A stretch of DNA of 64,000 nucleotides from Rhizobiaceae bacterium (GTDB taxonomy: Bacteria; Pseudomonadota; Alphaproteobacteria; Rhizobiales; Rhizobiaceae), in contig JAEPQK010000003.1 of assembly GCA_017640615.1 (NCBI GenBank), positions 62,001-126,000 on the forward strand, written 5' to 3'. Made by a program: the position numbers and the translations under genes. Under the pieces are notes generated by a model. The model saw only the letters and a list, made by a program, of their open reading frames with translations, was not told where the DNA came from and did not search any database. Position 1 is the stretch's first letter. Every line of letters starts with the position of its first letter. This document shows positions 26,229 to 35,401 of this stretch, piece by piece.

Positions 26229-27394
26229 CCGGCTGGCTTCAGCGCAGTCTCGGTCAGCCGCACCCAATAGCTGATGCCCTGCGGAATGATCTCGTCGTTG
26301 AAATCATAAGCGGGGTGATGAAGCCCCGCACTCTCACCATTGCCGATGAAGATGAAGGCACCCGGCCGGGCTTCCAGCATCTGCGAGAAATCCTCGCCGG
26401 CGAGCACCGGCGTCGCCTGCCGGTCGATACCGGCCTCGCCCGCCACGTCTGCCGCGACATCGGCGGCAAGCAGCGTTTCATCGGCATGGTTCATGGTCAC
26501 CGATACGGTCGCGTCGAAATCATATTCGATGCTCGCGCCGCCAGCCTCGGCGATGCCCTTGGCGATCTGCTCGATCCTGTCACGAATTTCCGGCACCAGC
26601 GCCGGGTCCAGCGTGCGCAGCGTGCCAAGCATCGTCGCCTGTTCGGGAATGATATTGAAGGCGGTACCGGCAGATACTTTGGTGATCGACAATACGACCG
26701 ACTGCACGGGGTCGGTATTGCGGCCAACGACCACCTGCAGCGCTTCGATGATCTGGGCGGCGATGACGATCGGATCGACAGTCACATTCGGCCGCGCCGC
26801 ATGTCCGCCAACGCCGTTGACCTTGAGCTCGAAGCGCGATGACGACGCCATGATGCCATCCGGCTTGATGGCGAACATGCCTTCTTTGAGCCCCGGCATA
26901 TTGTGCATGCCAAACACACGCTTGACCCCGAAGCGTTCGAGTGCGCCATCGGCGATCATCGCCTTTGCGCCGGCTCCCATCTCCTCGGCCGGCTGGAAGA
27001 TCAGCACGCAGTCGCCCGCGAAGTTGCGGGTCTCGGCGAGATATTTCGCAGCGCCTAGCAACATGGCGGTGTGCCCGTCATGACCGCAGGCATGCATAAT
27101 GCCGCGCGTGGTGGAAGCATGCGCCACGCCGCTCGCCTCCACAATGGGCAGCGCGTCCATATCCGCCCTGAGCCCGATGGCCGGGCCTTCACCCTTGGCG
27201 CCCTTGATCACGGCGACAATGCCTGACTGCCCGACGCCGGTCTCGACCGTATCGCAGCCGAACTCGCGCAGACGGTCGGCGACAAATGCCGCGGTCGCGT
27301 CAAGTTCGAATCCAAGCTCCGGCGCGGCATGGATGTGCCGGCGCCAGCCAGTCACCTCGTCATGCAGCTCCGCTGCCCGGTTGAGAATTGGCAT
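26225..27394 (-). CDS. M20 family amidohydrolase (hippurate hydrolase-like)
   Basis: Metal-dependent amidohydrolase of 389 residues acting on N-acyl amino acids or related amides. Metal-site motifs are visible: HACGHDGHTAML, QPAEEMGAGAKAM and the late HHPAYDFND, with the dimerisation domain between. Start at 27394 (MPILNRAAELHDE) is used; it lies 10 bases after the gapR stop, so the two are probably co-transcribed. Exact substrate unknown. Confidence 0.92.
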   Translation of the reverse strand: MPILNRAAELHDEVTGWRRHIHAAPELGFELDATAAFVADRLREFGCDTVETGVGQSGIVAVIKGAKGEGPAIGLRADMDALPIVEASGVAHASTTRGIMHACGHDGHTAMLLGAAKYLAETRNFAGDCVLIFQPAEEMGAGAKAMIADGALERFGVKRVFGMHNMPGLKEGMFAIKPDGIMASSSRFELKVNGVGGHAARPNVTVDPIVIAAQIIEALQVVVGRNTDPVQSVVLSITKVSAGTAFNIIPEQATMLGTLRTLDPALVPEIRDRIEQIAKGIAEAGGASIEYDFDATVSVTMNHADETLLAADVAADVAGEAGIDRQATPVLAGEDFSQMLEARPGAFIFIGNGESAGLHHPAYDFNDEIIPQGISYWVRLTETALKPAG

Positions 27395-27404
27395 AAGCCG
27401 CCCC

Positions 27405-27671
27405 TCAGGCCATTCCGAGCGCAGCCTTGTAGAGGTCAAGCATAGCTTCTTCCTCCTGGCGCTCCGCCTGGTCTTTTTTCCTCAGCCGCACCAGCGTGCG
27501 AACCGCCTTGGTGTCGTAGCCGTTGCCCTTCAGCTCGGCGTAGACTTCCTTGATGTCATCGGCGATCGCCTGCTTGTCTTCCTCCAGCCGCTCGATGCGC
27601 TCGATGAAGGCGCGTAGCTGGCCGGCGGCTACGGTCTGGGCTGTCTCGCTGGTGATTTCGTCTTCTGCCAC
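27405..27671 (-). CDS. gapR: DUF2312 DNA-binding protein GapR
   Basis: Nucleoid-associated protein of 88 residues. Caulobacter GapR (89 residues, DUF2312/UPF0335) binds overtwisted, AT-rich DNA and helps replication and chromosome organisation. The conserved pattern is present: [20 protein letters not shown], then [19 protein letters not shown] and [22 protein letters not shown]. The start is GTG at 27671 ([10 protein letters not shown]), preceded by GGAG seven bases away; the upstream frame to 27716 is not conserved. Confidence 0.93.
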   Translation of the reverse strand: MAEDEITSETAQTVAAGQLRAFIERIERLEEDKQAIADDIKEVYAELKGNGYDTKAVRTLVRLRKKDQAERQEEEAMLDLYKAALGMA

Positions 27672-27779
27672 ATCGTGCTCCAAAACTAATATGCGCCGCG
27701 CTTCTGCCCGGCTCACTCACCGGTCGGATTGCCGCAGCCCGCACGCGCGGTCAAGGCGGTCGGTGAAGCTTTCAAGGCT

Positions 27780-28088
27780 TCAGTGTTCCTTCGGCCGGTT
27801 CTCTTCAAAAGCCGCCTGCTTTTCGGGCGATGCCTCGGTCTGGTGCTTCGCGCGCCATTCCTCATACGGCATGCCGTAGATAATCTCGCGCGATTCCGCC
27901 TTGCTGAGCTCGACGCCGCTGGCCTCGGCGGCGTCGCGATACCAGTTGGAAAGGCAGTTGCGGCAGAAACCCGCAAGGTTCATGAGATCGATATTCTGAA
28001 CGTCGGTGCGTTCGCGCAGATGCCCTACGAGCCGGCGAAAAGCCGCGGCTTCGAGTTCGGTCTGCTGCTCTTTTGTCAGTTCGGCCAT
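27780..28088 (-). CDS. DUF1244 protein
   Basis: Small soluble protein of 102 residues matching DUF1244, a family of unknown function common in Alphaproteobacteria. The conserved core is FRRLVGHLRERTDVQNIDLM and FCRNCLSNWYRDAAEASG, with a Cys-x-x-Cys pair, followed by MPYEEWRAKHQ. It lies 12 bases after the N-formylglutamate amidohydrolase gene and 108 bases before gapR on the same strand. Confidence 0.88.
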   Translation of the reverse strand: MAELTKEQQTELEAAAFRRLVGHLRERTDVQNIDLMNLAGFCRNCLSNWYRDAAEASGVELSKAESREIIYGMPYEEWRAKHQTEASPEKQAAFEENRPKEH

Positions 28089-28100
28089 ATGCGCCTCCCT

Positions 28101-28919
28101 TCAGTTGTGCGGCACCGGTCCGGTTCGCGAACCATACTGCCGGTATTCGTGGATATCGGGTCGCCGGTTGAGTTCATCAAGCATCGGCGCCAGCCGCTCT
28201 GCCCATTCGCCCGCGCCAGCGGCGTCCGCAATCAGGTCCTGCCTGATCTCGATCAGCGCATGGGCGATGCCCGGTACGATGCAGTGGCGAAACATCGTAT
28301 CTCCGCGCAGCGCGCCGTCATAGGGCTCGTTATTGCCGACAGTGAGCGCGCTGTCTTGGGCCAGCAAGTCGAATAGCGGTTTCGGCGCGCGCGGATCGCT
28401 GTCCCACAACACGCTCACCTGCCAAGGCCGCGGCCGGTTCTGCATGCGCGGCGTGAAGGAGTGAATCGAAAACACGAAAGGCGCACAGCCAGCCGCCTGA
28501 GCAACGTCCGCGATCAAGGCCGACACGGCGCCATGATATGGCCGGTAGAAACGCTCGAGCCGTCGCTCCCGCTCCTGCGCCTGCAGGGGATAATTGCCGG
28601 GAATGATCGTGCCGTCATAGATCTGGCGGATCAGGGTCGGATCGTCTTCGCCCCGGTTGGGATCGATCAGCAGACGCGAAAAGCCGCCCAGGACGGCAGG
28701 CGCGTCGGTGAGCGCGGCTAACCTGCGCGTTACCTCCTCCACGCCAATATCGTAGGCGATGTGACGGTCGAACTCCGATGCCGGAAGGCCGAGATCGCCA
28801 TACTCCGCCGGCAGTGCGCGTTTTGCGTGATCGGCCACGAGCACGAGACCCAGCGAAGCATCACCGCCTATCGTCTCGAAGGGCGCAAATTCGGCGGACG
28901 CATCCATAGGCGTGGGCAA
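28101..28919 (-). CDS. N-formylglutamate amidohydrolase family protein
   Basis: Metallo-amidohydrolase of 272 residues; family members release formate from N-formylglutamate in histidine breakdown, though many paralogues have other substrates. Expected residues are visible: LVLVADHAKRALP, the GGFSRLLIDPNR stretch, FVFSIHSFTPRM and a late ALIEIRQDLI. No hut genes are in the window. Two starts are close (28919 and 28907, MDASAEF). First of a leftward group with DUF1244, gapR and M20. Confidence 0.85.
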   Translation of the reverse strand: MPTPMDASAEFAPFETIGGDASLGLVLVADHAKRALPAEYGDLGLPASEFDRHIAYDIGVEEVTRRLAALTDAPAVLGGFSRLLIDPNRGEDDPTLIRQIYDGTIIPGNYPLQAQERERRLERFYRPYHGAVSALIADVAQAAGCAPFVFSIHSFTPRMQNRPRPWQVSVLWDSDPRAPKPLFDLLAQDSALTVGNNEPYDGALRGDTMFRHCIVPGIAHALIEIRQDLIADAAGAGEWAERLAPMLDELNRRPDIHEYRQYGSRTGPVPHN

Positions 28920-29110
28920 CTCTCGGCGCAGGGGAACGGCATTCTCATTCCATGATCGCGCCTTGCGCGCAATGCCGTTGTTTGGCCAAGCTTATGACGC
29001 AGCAAGAAACCGGCTTGGTTGATCCGCGGGTGGGCCGCGTTGACATGTTCCGGTACTTTGCAGAAAAGGATTCGTCACGAATGCAGGTTTCGAATTCCAA
29101 AGGTTTGCAC

Positions 29111-29599
29111 ATGGTCCCGTTCCTGAGGGCGGTGCTGGTCCGGTTGGCGGGAGCGGCGTGTCTGCCGCTGATTGCCAGTGCGGCCCTGATCGCCGTTCCG
29201 GACAAGGCCCGGGCCGACTTCCGCGTCTGCAACGCAACACAGACTCTGGTTGGCGTATCGATCGGCTACCGAGCAAGCACGGGCTGGATCACCGAGGGCT
29301 GGTGGCATGTCGATGCCTCGACCTGCAAGACACTCATCGAAGGGCCGCTGGCCTCACGATATTATTATCTTTATGCCGAAGACGCCGAGCGCGGCGGGCG
29401 CTGGGAAGGCGCGATCAGCATGTGCGTGGCAGAACGCGAGTTCAAGATCGCAGGCGTGAACGATTGTTTCGCCCGCGGTTTCCAGCGCGCGGGCTTTCAG
29501 GAATACGACACCGGCGAGCAAACAAGCTGGATGGTGCAGCTCACCGACGGCCCCGACGCCGCCGGCAGTGCAGGTCTGACAGGAACGGGAACCGAATGA
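29111..29599 (+). CDS. Exported DUF1036 protein
   Basis: Periplasmic protein of 162 residues. From the Met at 29111 it has a Sec signal peptide (MVPFLRAVLVRLAGAACLPL... cut near ARA-DF), then the DUF1036 domain with FRVCNATQTLVGVSIGYR, GWITEGWWHVDASTCKTLIE and YYYLYAEDAE. Four cysteines may pair in the periplasm. Function unknown. The frame opens at 28952, but only the later start gives a signal peptide. Its TGA overlaps the pyk ATG (ATGA), so the pair is co-translated. Confidence 0.85.
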   Translation: MVPFLRAVLVRLAGAACLPLIASAALIAVPDKARADFRVCNATQTLVGVSIGYRASTGWITEGWWHVDASTCKTLIEGPLASRYYYLYAEDAERGGRWEGAISMCVAEREFKIAGVNDCFARGFQRAGFQEYDTGEQTSWMVQLTDGPDAAGSAGLTGTGTE

Positions 29600-31032
29600 G
29601 ACGCAGCCGCAAGGTCAAGATACTCGCAACTTTGGGGCCGGCATCTTCGGAAGAGCCGAAAATCAGGGAACTGTTCGAGGCTGGCGCGGATGTCTTCCGC
29701 ATCAATATGAGCCACGCCGACCACAAGCTGATGCGCACCCTGGTCAAGCGCATTCGCAATGTGGAGAAGGAAGTGGGCCGCCCGATCGGCATTCTGGCCG
29801 ATCTTCAGGGCCCGAAGCTGCGCGTCGGCACCTTCGCCGACGGTGCGGTGGAACTGGAACCGGGCCAGACCTTCACACTGGATGACAATCCCGCCCCCGG
29901 CGACAACACGCGCGTTCACCTGCCGCATCCTGAGATCCTGAGCTCGGTCGAGGCCGGACACCGGCTGCTGGTCGATGACGGCCGGCTGCATCTCGTCTGC
30001 GAGGAAACGGACGGCAAGAGCATCCGCACGCGCGTGGTGACCGGGCGCAAGATTTCCGACCGAAAGGGCGTAAGCCTGCCCGACACCGATCTGCCGGTCG
30101 GCGCGCTCACCGAAAAGGACCGTTCCGATCTTGAGGCGGTGCTGGAAACGGGCGTCAACTGGATTGCATTGTCCTTCATCCAGCGCCCGGAAGACCTGGC
30201 GGAAGTGCGAAAGATTGCCCGCGGCCGCGCGCTGCTTCTGTCCAAAATCGAAAAGCCGCAGGCTGTCGCCCGCCTCTCCGAGATCATCGAGCTCTCCGAC
30301 GCGCTGATGGTGGCGCGCGGCGACCTGGGCGTGGAGATGCCGCTGGAATCGGTTCCGGGCATTCAGAAACAGATCACCCGCGCCGCCCGAAAAGCCGGCA
30401 AGCCGGTCGTCGTCGCCACCCAGATGCTGGAATCGATGATCACCGCGCCGGTGCCGACCCGCGCTGAAGTGTCCGACGTGTCAATCGCCGTGTTCGAAGG
30501 TGCCGACGCGATCATGCTGTCGGCCGAATCCGCCGCCGGGCAATATCCGGTGGAAGCCGTGCAGATGATGAACTCGATCGCCGAGCAGGTCGAGCGCGAC
30601 CCGCTCTACCCCGGCATCATCCATGCCCAGCGTTCAGAGCCGGAGGCGACCGGCGCCGACGTGATTTCGGCTGGTGCGCGTCAGATCGCCGAAACTCTTA
30701 ACCTGTCTGCTATCGTGACTTACACCGCGTCCGGCACGACGGGCCTGCGCGCGGCGCGCGAGCGTCCGCTGGTGCCGATCATCGCGCTGTCGCCTGTACC
30801 GGATACGGCGCGCCGCCTGTCGCTGGTGTGGGGCACGCATTGCGTGATCTCGCCCGACGCCGTCGATCTGGACGACATGGTTGATCGCGCCTGCCGCATC
30901 GCCTATGAGGAAGAGTTCGGTCGCCCGGGTGACCGCATCATCATCACTGCGGGCGTGCCGCTGCGGACGCCGGGCGCGACCAACATGCTACGCATCGCCT
31001 TTATTGGCTCCGACGGCAAAAGCAGCGCCTGA
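29596..31032 (+). CDS. pyk: Pyruvate kinase
   Basis: Glycolytic enzyme making pyruvate and ATP from phosphoenolpyruvate and ADP. The 478-residue product starts MRRSRKVKILATLGPASS and shows the active-site segments FRINMSHADH, ADLQGPKLRVG, LLSKIEKPQAV, the MVARGDLGVEMPL signature and ATQMLESMI, plus the regulatory C domain. Upstream frame to 29158 is an out-of-frame shadow of DUF1036. Converges on the hydrolase gene with a 5-base gap. Confidence 0.97.
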   Translation: MRRSRKVKILATLGPASSEEPKIRELFEAGADVFRINMSHADHKLMRTLVKRIRNVEKEVGRPIGILADLQGPKLRVGTFADGAVELEPGQTFTLDDNPAPGDNTRVHLPHPEILSSVEAGHRLLVDDGRLHLVCEETDGKSIRTRVVTGRKISDRKGVSLPDTDLPVGALTEKDRSDLEAVLETGVNWIALSFIQRPEDLAEVRKIARGRALLLSKIEKPQAVARLSEIIELSDALMVARGDLGVEMPLESVPGIQKQITRAARKAGKPVVVATQMLESMITAPVPTRAEVSDVSIAVFEGADAIMLSAESAAGQYPVEAVQMMNSIAEQVERDPLYPGIIHAQRSEPEATGADVISAGARQIAETLNLSAIVTYTASGTTGLRAARERPLVPIIALSPVPDTARRLSLVWGTHCVISPDAVDLDDMVDRACRIAYEEEFGRPGDRIIITAGVPLRTPGATNMLRIAFIGSDGKSSA

Positions 31033-31037
31033 TCCGT

Positions 31038-32102
31038 TCAGCCTGAAGCTTGCGCCGCGACGGGCGGCTTTTCGTCTTTGCAGCGCTCAACAGGACCAAA
31101 CGCCTGACCGGCAATGCGGGTTTCCACGGCGGTTGCCGCCGCGCTCAGATCGACCGCCTGGCCAGCGATCTTCGCCACCGCGGCGGCAACGAGATCCGGC
31201 GCGGTCCAGTCGGGCTTGTGGCCAAGGTTCTTGATCCAGATGAGCTCTGCGCCCGGAATGTCGCGCGCCAGACCCATGGAGTGGATTTCCTCATAGACGA
31301 CGGTGTCGCTGTCGCCTGAGATCACCACCGTCGGTGCGTCGATTTCGCCATAGCGCGGCGCCACTTTGCTGACATGTGGGAACAGGCTCTTCACGTCGGC
31401 CGCGTTTGAGCGGAAGGCGGAGGGGCGCAACACCAGCTCGATGGCGGCATCTTTGTTGTACGTCTCTGGAACCGGGTTTGGCGCAAACACGCAATCGGTC
31501 GCCGCCGCCATGCGCAGCCAGCCCGCCGGCAGCGAGAGCGTCTCCGAAAAGATGCGTCCTAGCACCGGCATCACCGTCAGATCGTAATACCAGGAGGTTC
31601 CGCCGCCGGGCCAGGGGTGGCTCGCCGCCGCCACGAACACCAGACCGGCTGTGCGGTCGGGATGTTCGAGTGCGAACGAGGCGGTGACCCCGCCGCCGAA
31701 CGAGTGGCCGACGATGATCGCCTTGTCGATTCCAACCTCGTCCATAAGTGCTGCGATGGTGTGCGTCTGCCGGTCTGGCGTTGCATTGTCAGCCCCGCGC
31801 GACGACCAGCCATGCCCCGGCCGGTCCAGAAAGAGCATTTCCGCTTTGCCTTCCAGTTCGCTGCGGATCGGCAGCATCTGGTCGAGCAGATTGCCGCTCG
31901 CGCCATGTATGAAGACCACCGGCGGCAATGTCGGGTTTTGGGCGGGTACGTGCACGTAATGCAGGCGCGTGTCGCGCACCGTGGCGAAGCTGCCAACTGG
32001 CGGATTACGCTTTTCGATCAGCCACGCGCCGATCCGGGTCGTTCCGGCAAGAACGAGCACAAGACCGGCGATGATGGCGAAGGCCACAGTAAAGACGTTC
32101 AT
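31038..32102 (-). CDS. Alpha/beta hydrolase
   Basis: Hydrolase of 354 residues anchored or exported by an N-terminal hydrophobic segment (about residues 5-22). The oxyanion motif VFIHGASGNLLD, nucleophile Ser134 in VGHSFGGGV, acid in VISGDSDTVV and His in NLGHKPDW complete the triad. A C-terminal tail with KDEKPPVAAQASG lies beyond the fold. Substrate unknown; resembles epoxide hydrolase/esterase type members. Spaced 42 bases before the TPR gene downstream? No: it is upstream of it on the opposite reading end, i.e. the TPR gene at 32145 is transcribed first and may share its message. Confidence 0.88.
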   Translation of the reverse strand: MNVFTVAFAIIAGLVLVLAGTTRIGAWLIEKRNPPVGSFATVRDTRLHYVHVPAQNPTLPPVVFIHGASGNLLDQMLPIRSELEGKAEMLFLDRPGHGWSSRGADNATPDRQTHTIAALMDEVGIDKAIIVGHSFGGGVTASFALEHPDRTAGLVFVAAASHPWPGGGTSWYYDLTVMPVLGRIFSETLSLPAGWLRMAAATDCVFAPNPVPETYNKDAAIELVLRPSAFRSNAADVKSLFPHVSKVAPRYGEIDAPTVVISGDSDTVVYEEIHSMGLARDIPGAELIWIKNLGHKPDWTAPDLVAAAVAKIAGQAVDLSAAATAVETRIAGQAFGPVERCKDEKPPVAAQASG

Positions 32103-32144
32103 GATTTCCGGCAGGGTTGTTGATCGTGGAGAGGCGTGGTGCGG

Positions 32145-32717
32145 TCAGATGCCTTCGCCGGCGAGTTCTTCGGCCAGTTCGGCAACTTCTTCCTGTGCAC
32201 TGCGCAACATGGGGTAGACATCGAGCACGCGCCGGAAAGCCTCCAGCGCCGGCTCCTTCATGTCATATGTCTTGAAGATGGCTGCCATGCCCGACAGCGC
32301 ACCGAAATGGCGCGGCTCCAGCCGCAGCACATGTTCGATGTCGGCCATCGACTTGGCATAGGAGCCCATCGTGTAATGCAACGTCGCGCGGCGGTTCCAG
32401 CCCTCGGCAAATTGCGGGGCCAGTACGGTGATCTGATCGAGAAAGTCGAGCGCAACATCATAGCGCTCTTCCGACATCGCCTTGGCCGACCACTGCATCA
32501 TCAGGTCGACAGTCGCGCTGCCTGAACGGCCCCACTCTTCGCGAATAAAATTGGCAATGCGTTTCGCGGCCGCTTCGTTGCGCTCGCGCTTCAAATCGTC
32601 AAACAGTTGGTCGAGGCGGGGAAGCTCTTCGTCGGGCGAAACAGAGACCGTTTCTGCCCATGCCGGCGGCGCGGCAAGCAGAATCAGAGCTATGAAAGGT
32701 GCAATAAACCGCTGCAT
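32145..32717 (-). CDS. Exported TPR protein
   Basis: Periplasmic protein of 190 residues with a Sec signal peptide (cut near PAWA-ET) and about three TPR-like helical repeats (ATVDLMMQWSAKAM, AEGWNRRATLHYTMG, FGALSGMAAIFKTYD). Such proteins act as binding platforms; no partner is evident. It lies between rpmJ and the hydrolase on the same strand and may be co-transcribed with the hydrolase 42 bases downstream. Confidence 0.87.
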   Translation of the reverse strand: MQRFIAPFIALILLAAPPAWAETVSVSPDEELPRLDQLFDDLKRERNEAAAKRIANFIREEWGRSGSATVDLMMQWSAKAMSEERYDVALDFLDQITVLAPQFAEGWNRRATLHYTMGSYAKSMADIEHVLRLEPRHFGALSGMAAIFKTYDMKEPALEAFRRVLDVYPMLRSAQEEVAELAEELAGEGI

Positions 32718-32774
32718 CGGCAGGAATCTATGCCTGCCGAGCCAAACGTCAAACTGAAAATCGCGTGAAGGCGA

Positions 32775-32900
32775 TCAGCCCTGGCGCGCCTTGAAGCGCG
32801 GGGCGGTCTTGTTGATCACGTAGATGCGGCCCTTGCGACGAACCAGGCGGTTCTCGCGGTGACGGCTCTTCAGCGCTTTGAGCGAGTTTTTGATCTTCAT
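32775..32900 (-). CDS. rpmJ: 50S ribosomal protein bL36, zinc-free form
   Basis: Ribosomal protein of 41 residues, [20 protein letters not shown] then [20 protein letters not shown]. It lacks the CxxC zinc-ribbon cysteines and has the insertion of the C-minus (YkgO-like) form, which is the usual single form in Alphaproteobacteria. The start at 32900 is fixed by the family length; the upstream open frame is not coding. Confidence 0.96.
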   Translation of the reverse strand: MKIKNSLKALKSRHRENRLVRRKGRIYVINKTAPRFKARQG

Positions 32901-32940
32901 TGTCTCAGTGTCCGTCGCTGTCGGCCCGAGAGCCCGACAT

Positions 32941-32962
32941 AAAAACGCGCCCCGAAGGCGCG
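32941..32962 (-). terminator. Rho-independent terminator after purK
   Basis: Stem CGCGCC/GGCGCG (32946-32951 with 32957-32962), 5-base loop, and five T residues on the minus strand (32945-32941). It lies 70 bases past the purK stop and 41 bases before the rpmJ start. Confidence 0.75.
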
Positions 32963-33032
32963 CCAAGAATTGGATTGCGGGCTCATAAACGACCGGCGCC
33001 GGTGATGTCAACCGGCGAAACGTCCTGAAGCC

Positions 33033-34112
33033 CTATTCCCGCCCCGAAATCAGCCGCGTGAAGTGGCCCATCTTGCGGCCTGGGCGTGCCTCGGCCTTGC
33101 CGTAGAGATGCAGCACCAGATTTGGATCGTCGAGCAGCCGGGGCGCCGCAAGCACTTCGTCGCCAATCAGATTTTCCATCTCGCAATCGCTGTGGCGCGT
33201 CGCCGCGCCGAGCGGCAGGCCGGCAACTGCGCGGATATGCTGCTCGAACTGCGAGACATGGCAGGCGGCTTCCGTCCAGTGGCCGGAATTGTGCACGCGC
33301 GGCGCAATCTCGTTCACGATCAGCGAGCCGTCGCCAAGCACGAAAAACTCCACGCCGATGACGCCAACATAGTTGAGCGCGGTGAGGATCGCGAAAGCCG
33401 CCTCGCGCGCGGCGATGGCGGTTGCGGAGCTGATATGCGCAGGCACAGTGGAGCTGCGCAGTATGCCTTCGCGGTGCACATTCTCTACCGGGTCGTAGGC
33501 GCTGAGCGCACCGTCCTGGCCGCGCGCTGCGATCACCGAAATCTCGCGTTCGAATGCGACGAAGCCTTCCAATATGAGCGGCACGCCACCCATCTCCGCA
33601 AAGACGCCCGCGGTGTCGGCGGTACCTGCGTCGCGGAAGACGCGCTGGCCCTTGCCGTCGTAGCCAAGTCGCCGCGTCTTGAGCACACCGTTGCCGCCGA
33701 ACACTTCGAGCGCAGCGGCAAGCTCGTCGTCGCTGCCCACTGCGCGATAGGGCGCTGTCGTCAGCCCGGCGGCGTTTAGGAAGTCCTTTTCCACAAGCCG
33801 GTCCTGCGCGGCATCGAGCGCGTCGGGCGGCGGATAAATCGCGACCTTACCCTCCAGCGAGCGCGCTGCGTCCACCGGCACATTCTCGAATTCGTAGGTG
33901 ACCACGTCGCAAGCGCAAGCAAGCTCGTCGAGCGCTGCCTTATCATCATAGGCTGCCTGGATATGCCGGCCGCATGTCGCGGCGGCCGGGCAATCGGCCT
34001 GCGGCTCGAGCACGATTGTACGGTAACCCAGCTGCGCTGCGGCCATTCCGAGCATGCGGCCAAGTTGGCCGCCGCCGACAATGCCGATGGTCGCGCCGGC
34101 GGGAAGCGTCAT
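33033..34112 (-). CDS. purK: N5-carboxyaminoimidazole ribonucleotide synthase
   Basis: ATP-grasp enzyme that adds bicarbonate to aminoimidazole ribonucleotide in purine synthesis. The 359-residue product has the nucleotide start [16 protein letters not shown], the ATP-grasp loop [12 protein letters not shown], the metal site block [27 protein letters not shown] and the typical C-terminal HLYGK segment. It overlaps purE by 4 bases (ATGA), so the two successive enzymes are translationally coupled. Confidence 0.96.
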   Translation of the reverse strand: MTLPAGATIGIVGGGQLGRMLGMAAAQLGYRTIVLEPQADCPAAATCGRHIQAAYDDKAALDELACACDVVTYEFENVPVDAARSLEGKVAIYPPPDALDAAQDRLVEKDFLNAAGLTTAPYRAVGSDDELAAALEVFGGNGVLKTRRLGYDGKGQRVFRDAGTADTAGVFAEMGGVPLILEGFVAFEREISVIAARGQDGALSAYDPVENVHREGILRSSTVPAHISSATAIAAREAAFAILTALNYVGVIGVEFFVLGDGSLIVNEIAPRVHNSGHWTEAACHVSQFEQHIRAVAGLPLGAATRHSDCEMENLIGDEVLAAPRLLDDPNLVLHLYGKAEARPGRKMGHFTRLISGRE

Positions 34113-34606
34113 GCGTCGTCGGAAGGCGCGTAGGCGACGGACTCGGTCTGCCTGGCCCGCCAGTCGGCGAGGCGCACAGCGAGGTCGGCATCCGAAGTCG
34201 CCAGAATGGAAGCCGCGAGCAGCCCGGCATTGACCGCGCCTGCCCTGCCGATCGCAAGAGTTCCGACTGGCACACCGGCCGGCATCTGCACGATCGAATA
34301 AAGCGAATCGACACCCGAAAGCGCTTTCGATTCCACCGGCACGCCAAGCACCGGCAGCGTGGTCATCGATGCCGTCATGCCCGGCAGATGCGCCGCGCCG
34401 CCCGCGCCAGCGATGATGACCCTGTAACCCTGCTCGCGCGCGCCCCGCGCAAAGTCATAAAGCCGCTGTGGTGTGCGGTGCGCCGAAACGATGAGGCTGT
34501 CATGCCCCACATCCAGCATGTCCAGCACCTCGGCAGCGTGGCGCATGGTCGCCCAGTCAGACTGGCTGCCCATGATGATCGCCACGGCGGGCGAAGCATC
34601 GCTCAT
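34109..34606 (-). CDS. purE: N5-carboxyaminoimidazole ribonucleotide mutase (class I PurE)
   Basis: Class I PurE mutase of 165 residues that converts the PurK product to 4-carboxy-aminoimidazole ribonucleotide. The signatures [24 protein letters not shown] and [15 protein letters not shown] are present. First gene of the purEK operon; the DUF465 gene stops 75 bases downstream of... the purE start side, so purE has its own upstream region of 75 bases. Confidence 0.96.
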   Translation of the reverse strand: MSDASPAVAIIMGSQSDWATMRHAAEVLDMLDVGHDSLIVSAHRTPQRLYDFARGAREQGYRVIIAGAGGAAHLPGMTASMTTLPVLGVPVESKALSGVDSLYSIVQMPAGVPVGTLAIGRAGAVNAGLLAASILATSDADLAVRLADWRARQTESVAYAPSDDA

Positions 34607-34681
34607 GATTCACGGCTCCCCTGAAACGTGCCGCCGAATAGCGGAATTCCGCCGCGCTCACAAGCGCGGGCGCGGTCAGCC

Positions 34682-34885
34682 TCAGGCGATGATGTCGGGA
34701 ATGATGTTGTCTTCGAGCTTCGAAAGCTTGTCTTTGATGGCAAGCTTCTTCTTTTTCATGCGCTGGATCTGCAGCGGGTCGCAGCCCGTCGCAATCATAG
34801 CGTTGATGGCGCTGTCGAAATCAGCGTGTTCCTGCTTGAGCCGAGCGAATTCGAGACGAATATCGGCCTGTTCCTGATCCGACAT
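34682..34885 (-). CDS. DUF465 (YdcH-like) small protein
   Basis: Charged helical protein of 67 residues of the DUF465/YdcH family, probably a short coiled coil. The typical C-terminal part is DPLQIQRMKKKKLAIKDKLSKLE. Function unknown. It is divergent from a second DUF465 gene at 35120, with which it shares the LAIKDE/K core, and precedes purE on the same strand. Confidence 0.88.
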   Translation of the reverse strand: MSDQEQADIRLEFARLKQEHADFDSAINAMIATGCDPLQIQRMKKKKLAIKDKLSKLEDNIIPDIIA

Positions 34886-35119
34886 GCAGCAATTTGACCG
34901 TTGAACACCGTAGGCGCGGCTACGGTGAACGGAAGCGGTTCCGCCGCCGCGACCGGCGCCGAGCCCATATCACATTTCACAGCTTTACGAAATGCTACCA
35001 TGCGGCGTTCGACAGCCGCAAAGTTTGGTGGCACACTGTCATACAGCCGTCACGGGGCATATTCCGGCGGAACTATCTCCGTGCCTGGCACAACGAGGAA
35101 ACAGGAAGGGAGAGCGAGC

Positions 35120-35299
35120 ATGTCACTTGAATCCCACCTTGCGGAATTGAAACGCAAGCATGGCGAGATCGAACAGGAAATCGACGAAGCACTGACGCAT
35201 CCGTCGGCAACCGATTCCGAAATCGCCGAACTCAAGCGACGTAAGCTGGCAATCAAGGACGAGATTTTTAGAATGCGGGCCGCGCCCACCAGGCATTAG
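35120..35299 (+). CDS. DUF465 (YdcH-like) small protein
   Basis: Second DUF465 protein, 59 residues (MSLESHLAELKRKHGEIEQE ... RRKLAIKDEIFRMR). The ATG at 35120 follows GGAAGGGAGA, a strong ribosome site; the frame open from 34901 is not conserved. Divergent paralogue of the gene at 34682. Function unknown. Confidence 0.88.
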   Translation: MSLESHLAELKRKHGEIEQEIDEALTHPSATDSEIAELKRRKLAIKDEIFRMRAAPTRH

Positions 35300-35401
35300 G
35301 CCACACATCCTCCCGGCGGTGCCAACAAGGCGCCGCCATCTACGCCCGCCGCAATGGCGGGCCTATAGACGCGGTGAGACCGCCTGACCGGGCGGCAGAG
35401 A

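Noticed and set aside
32775..32900. bL36 as a zinc-responsive second copy
   Set aside because: The zinc-free form is the standard single copy in this group; no Zur site or paralogue is seen in the window.
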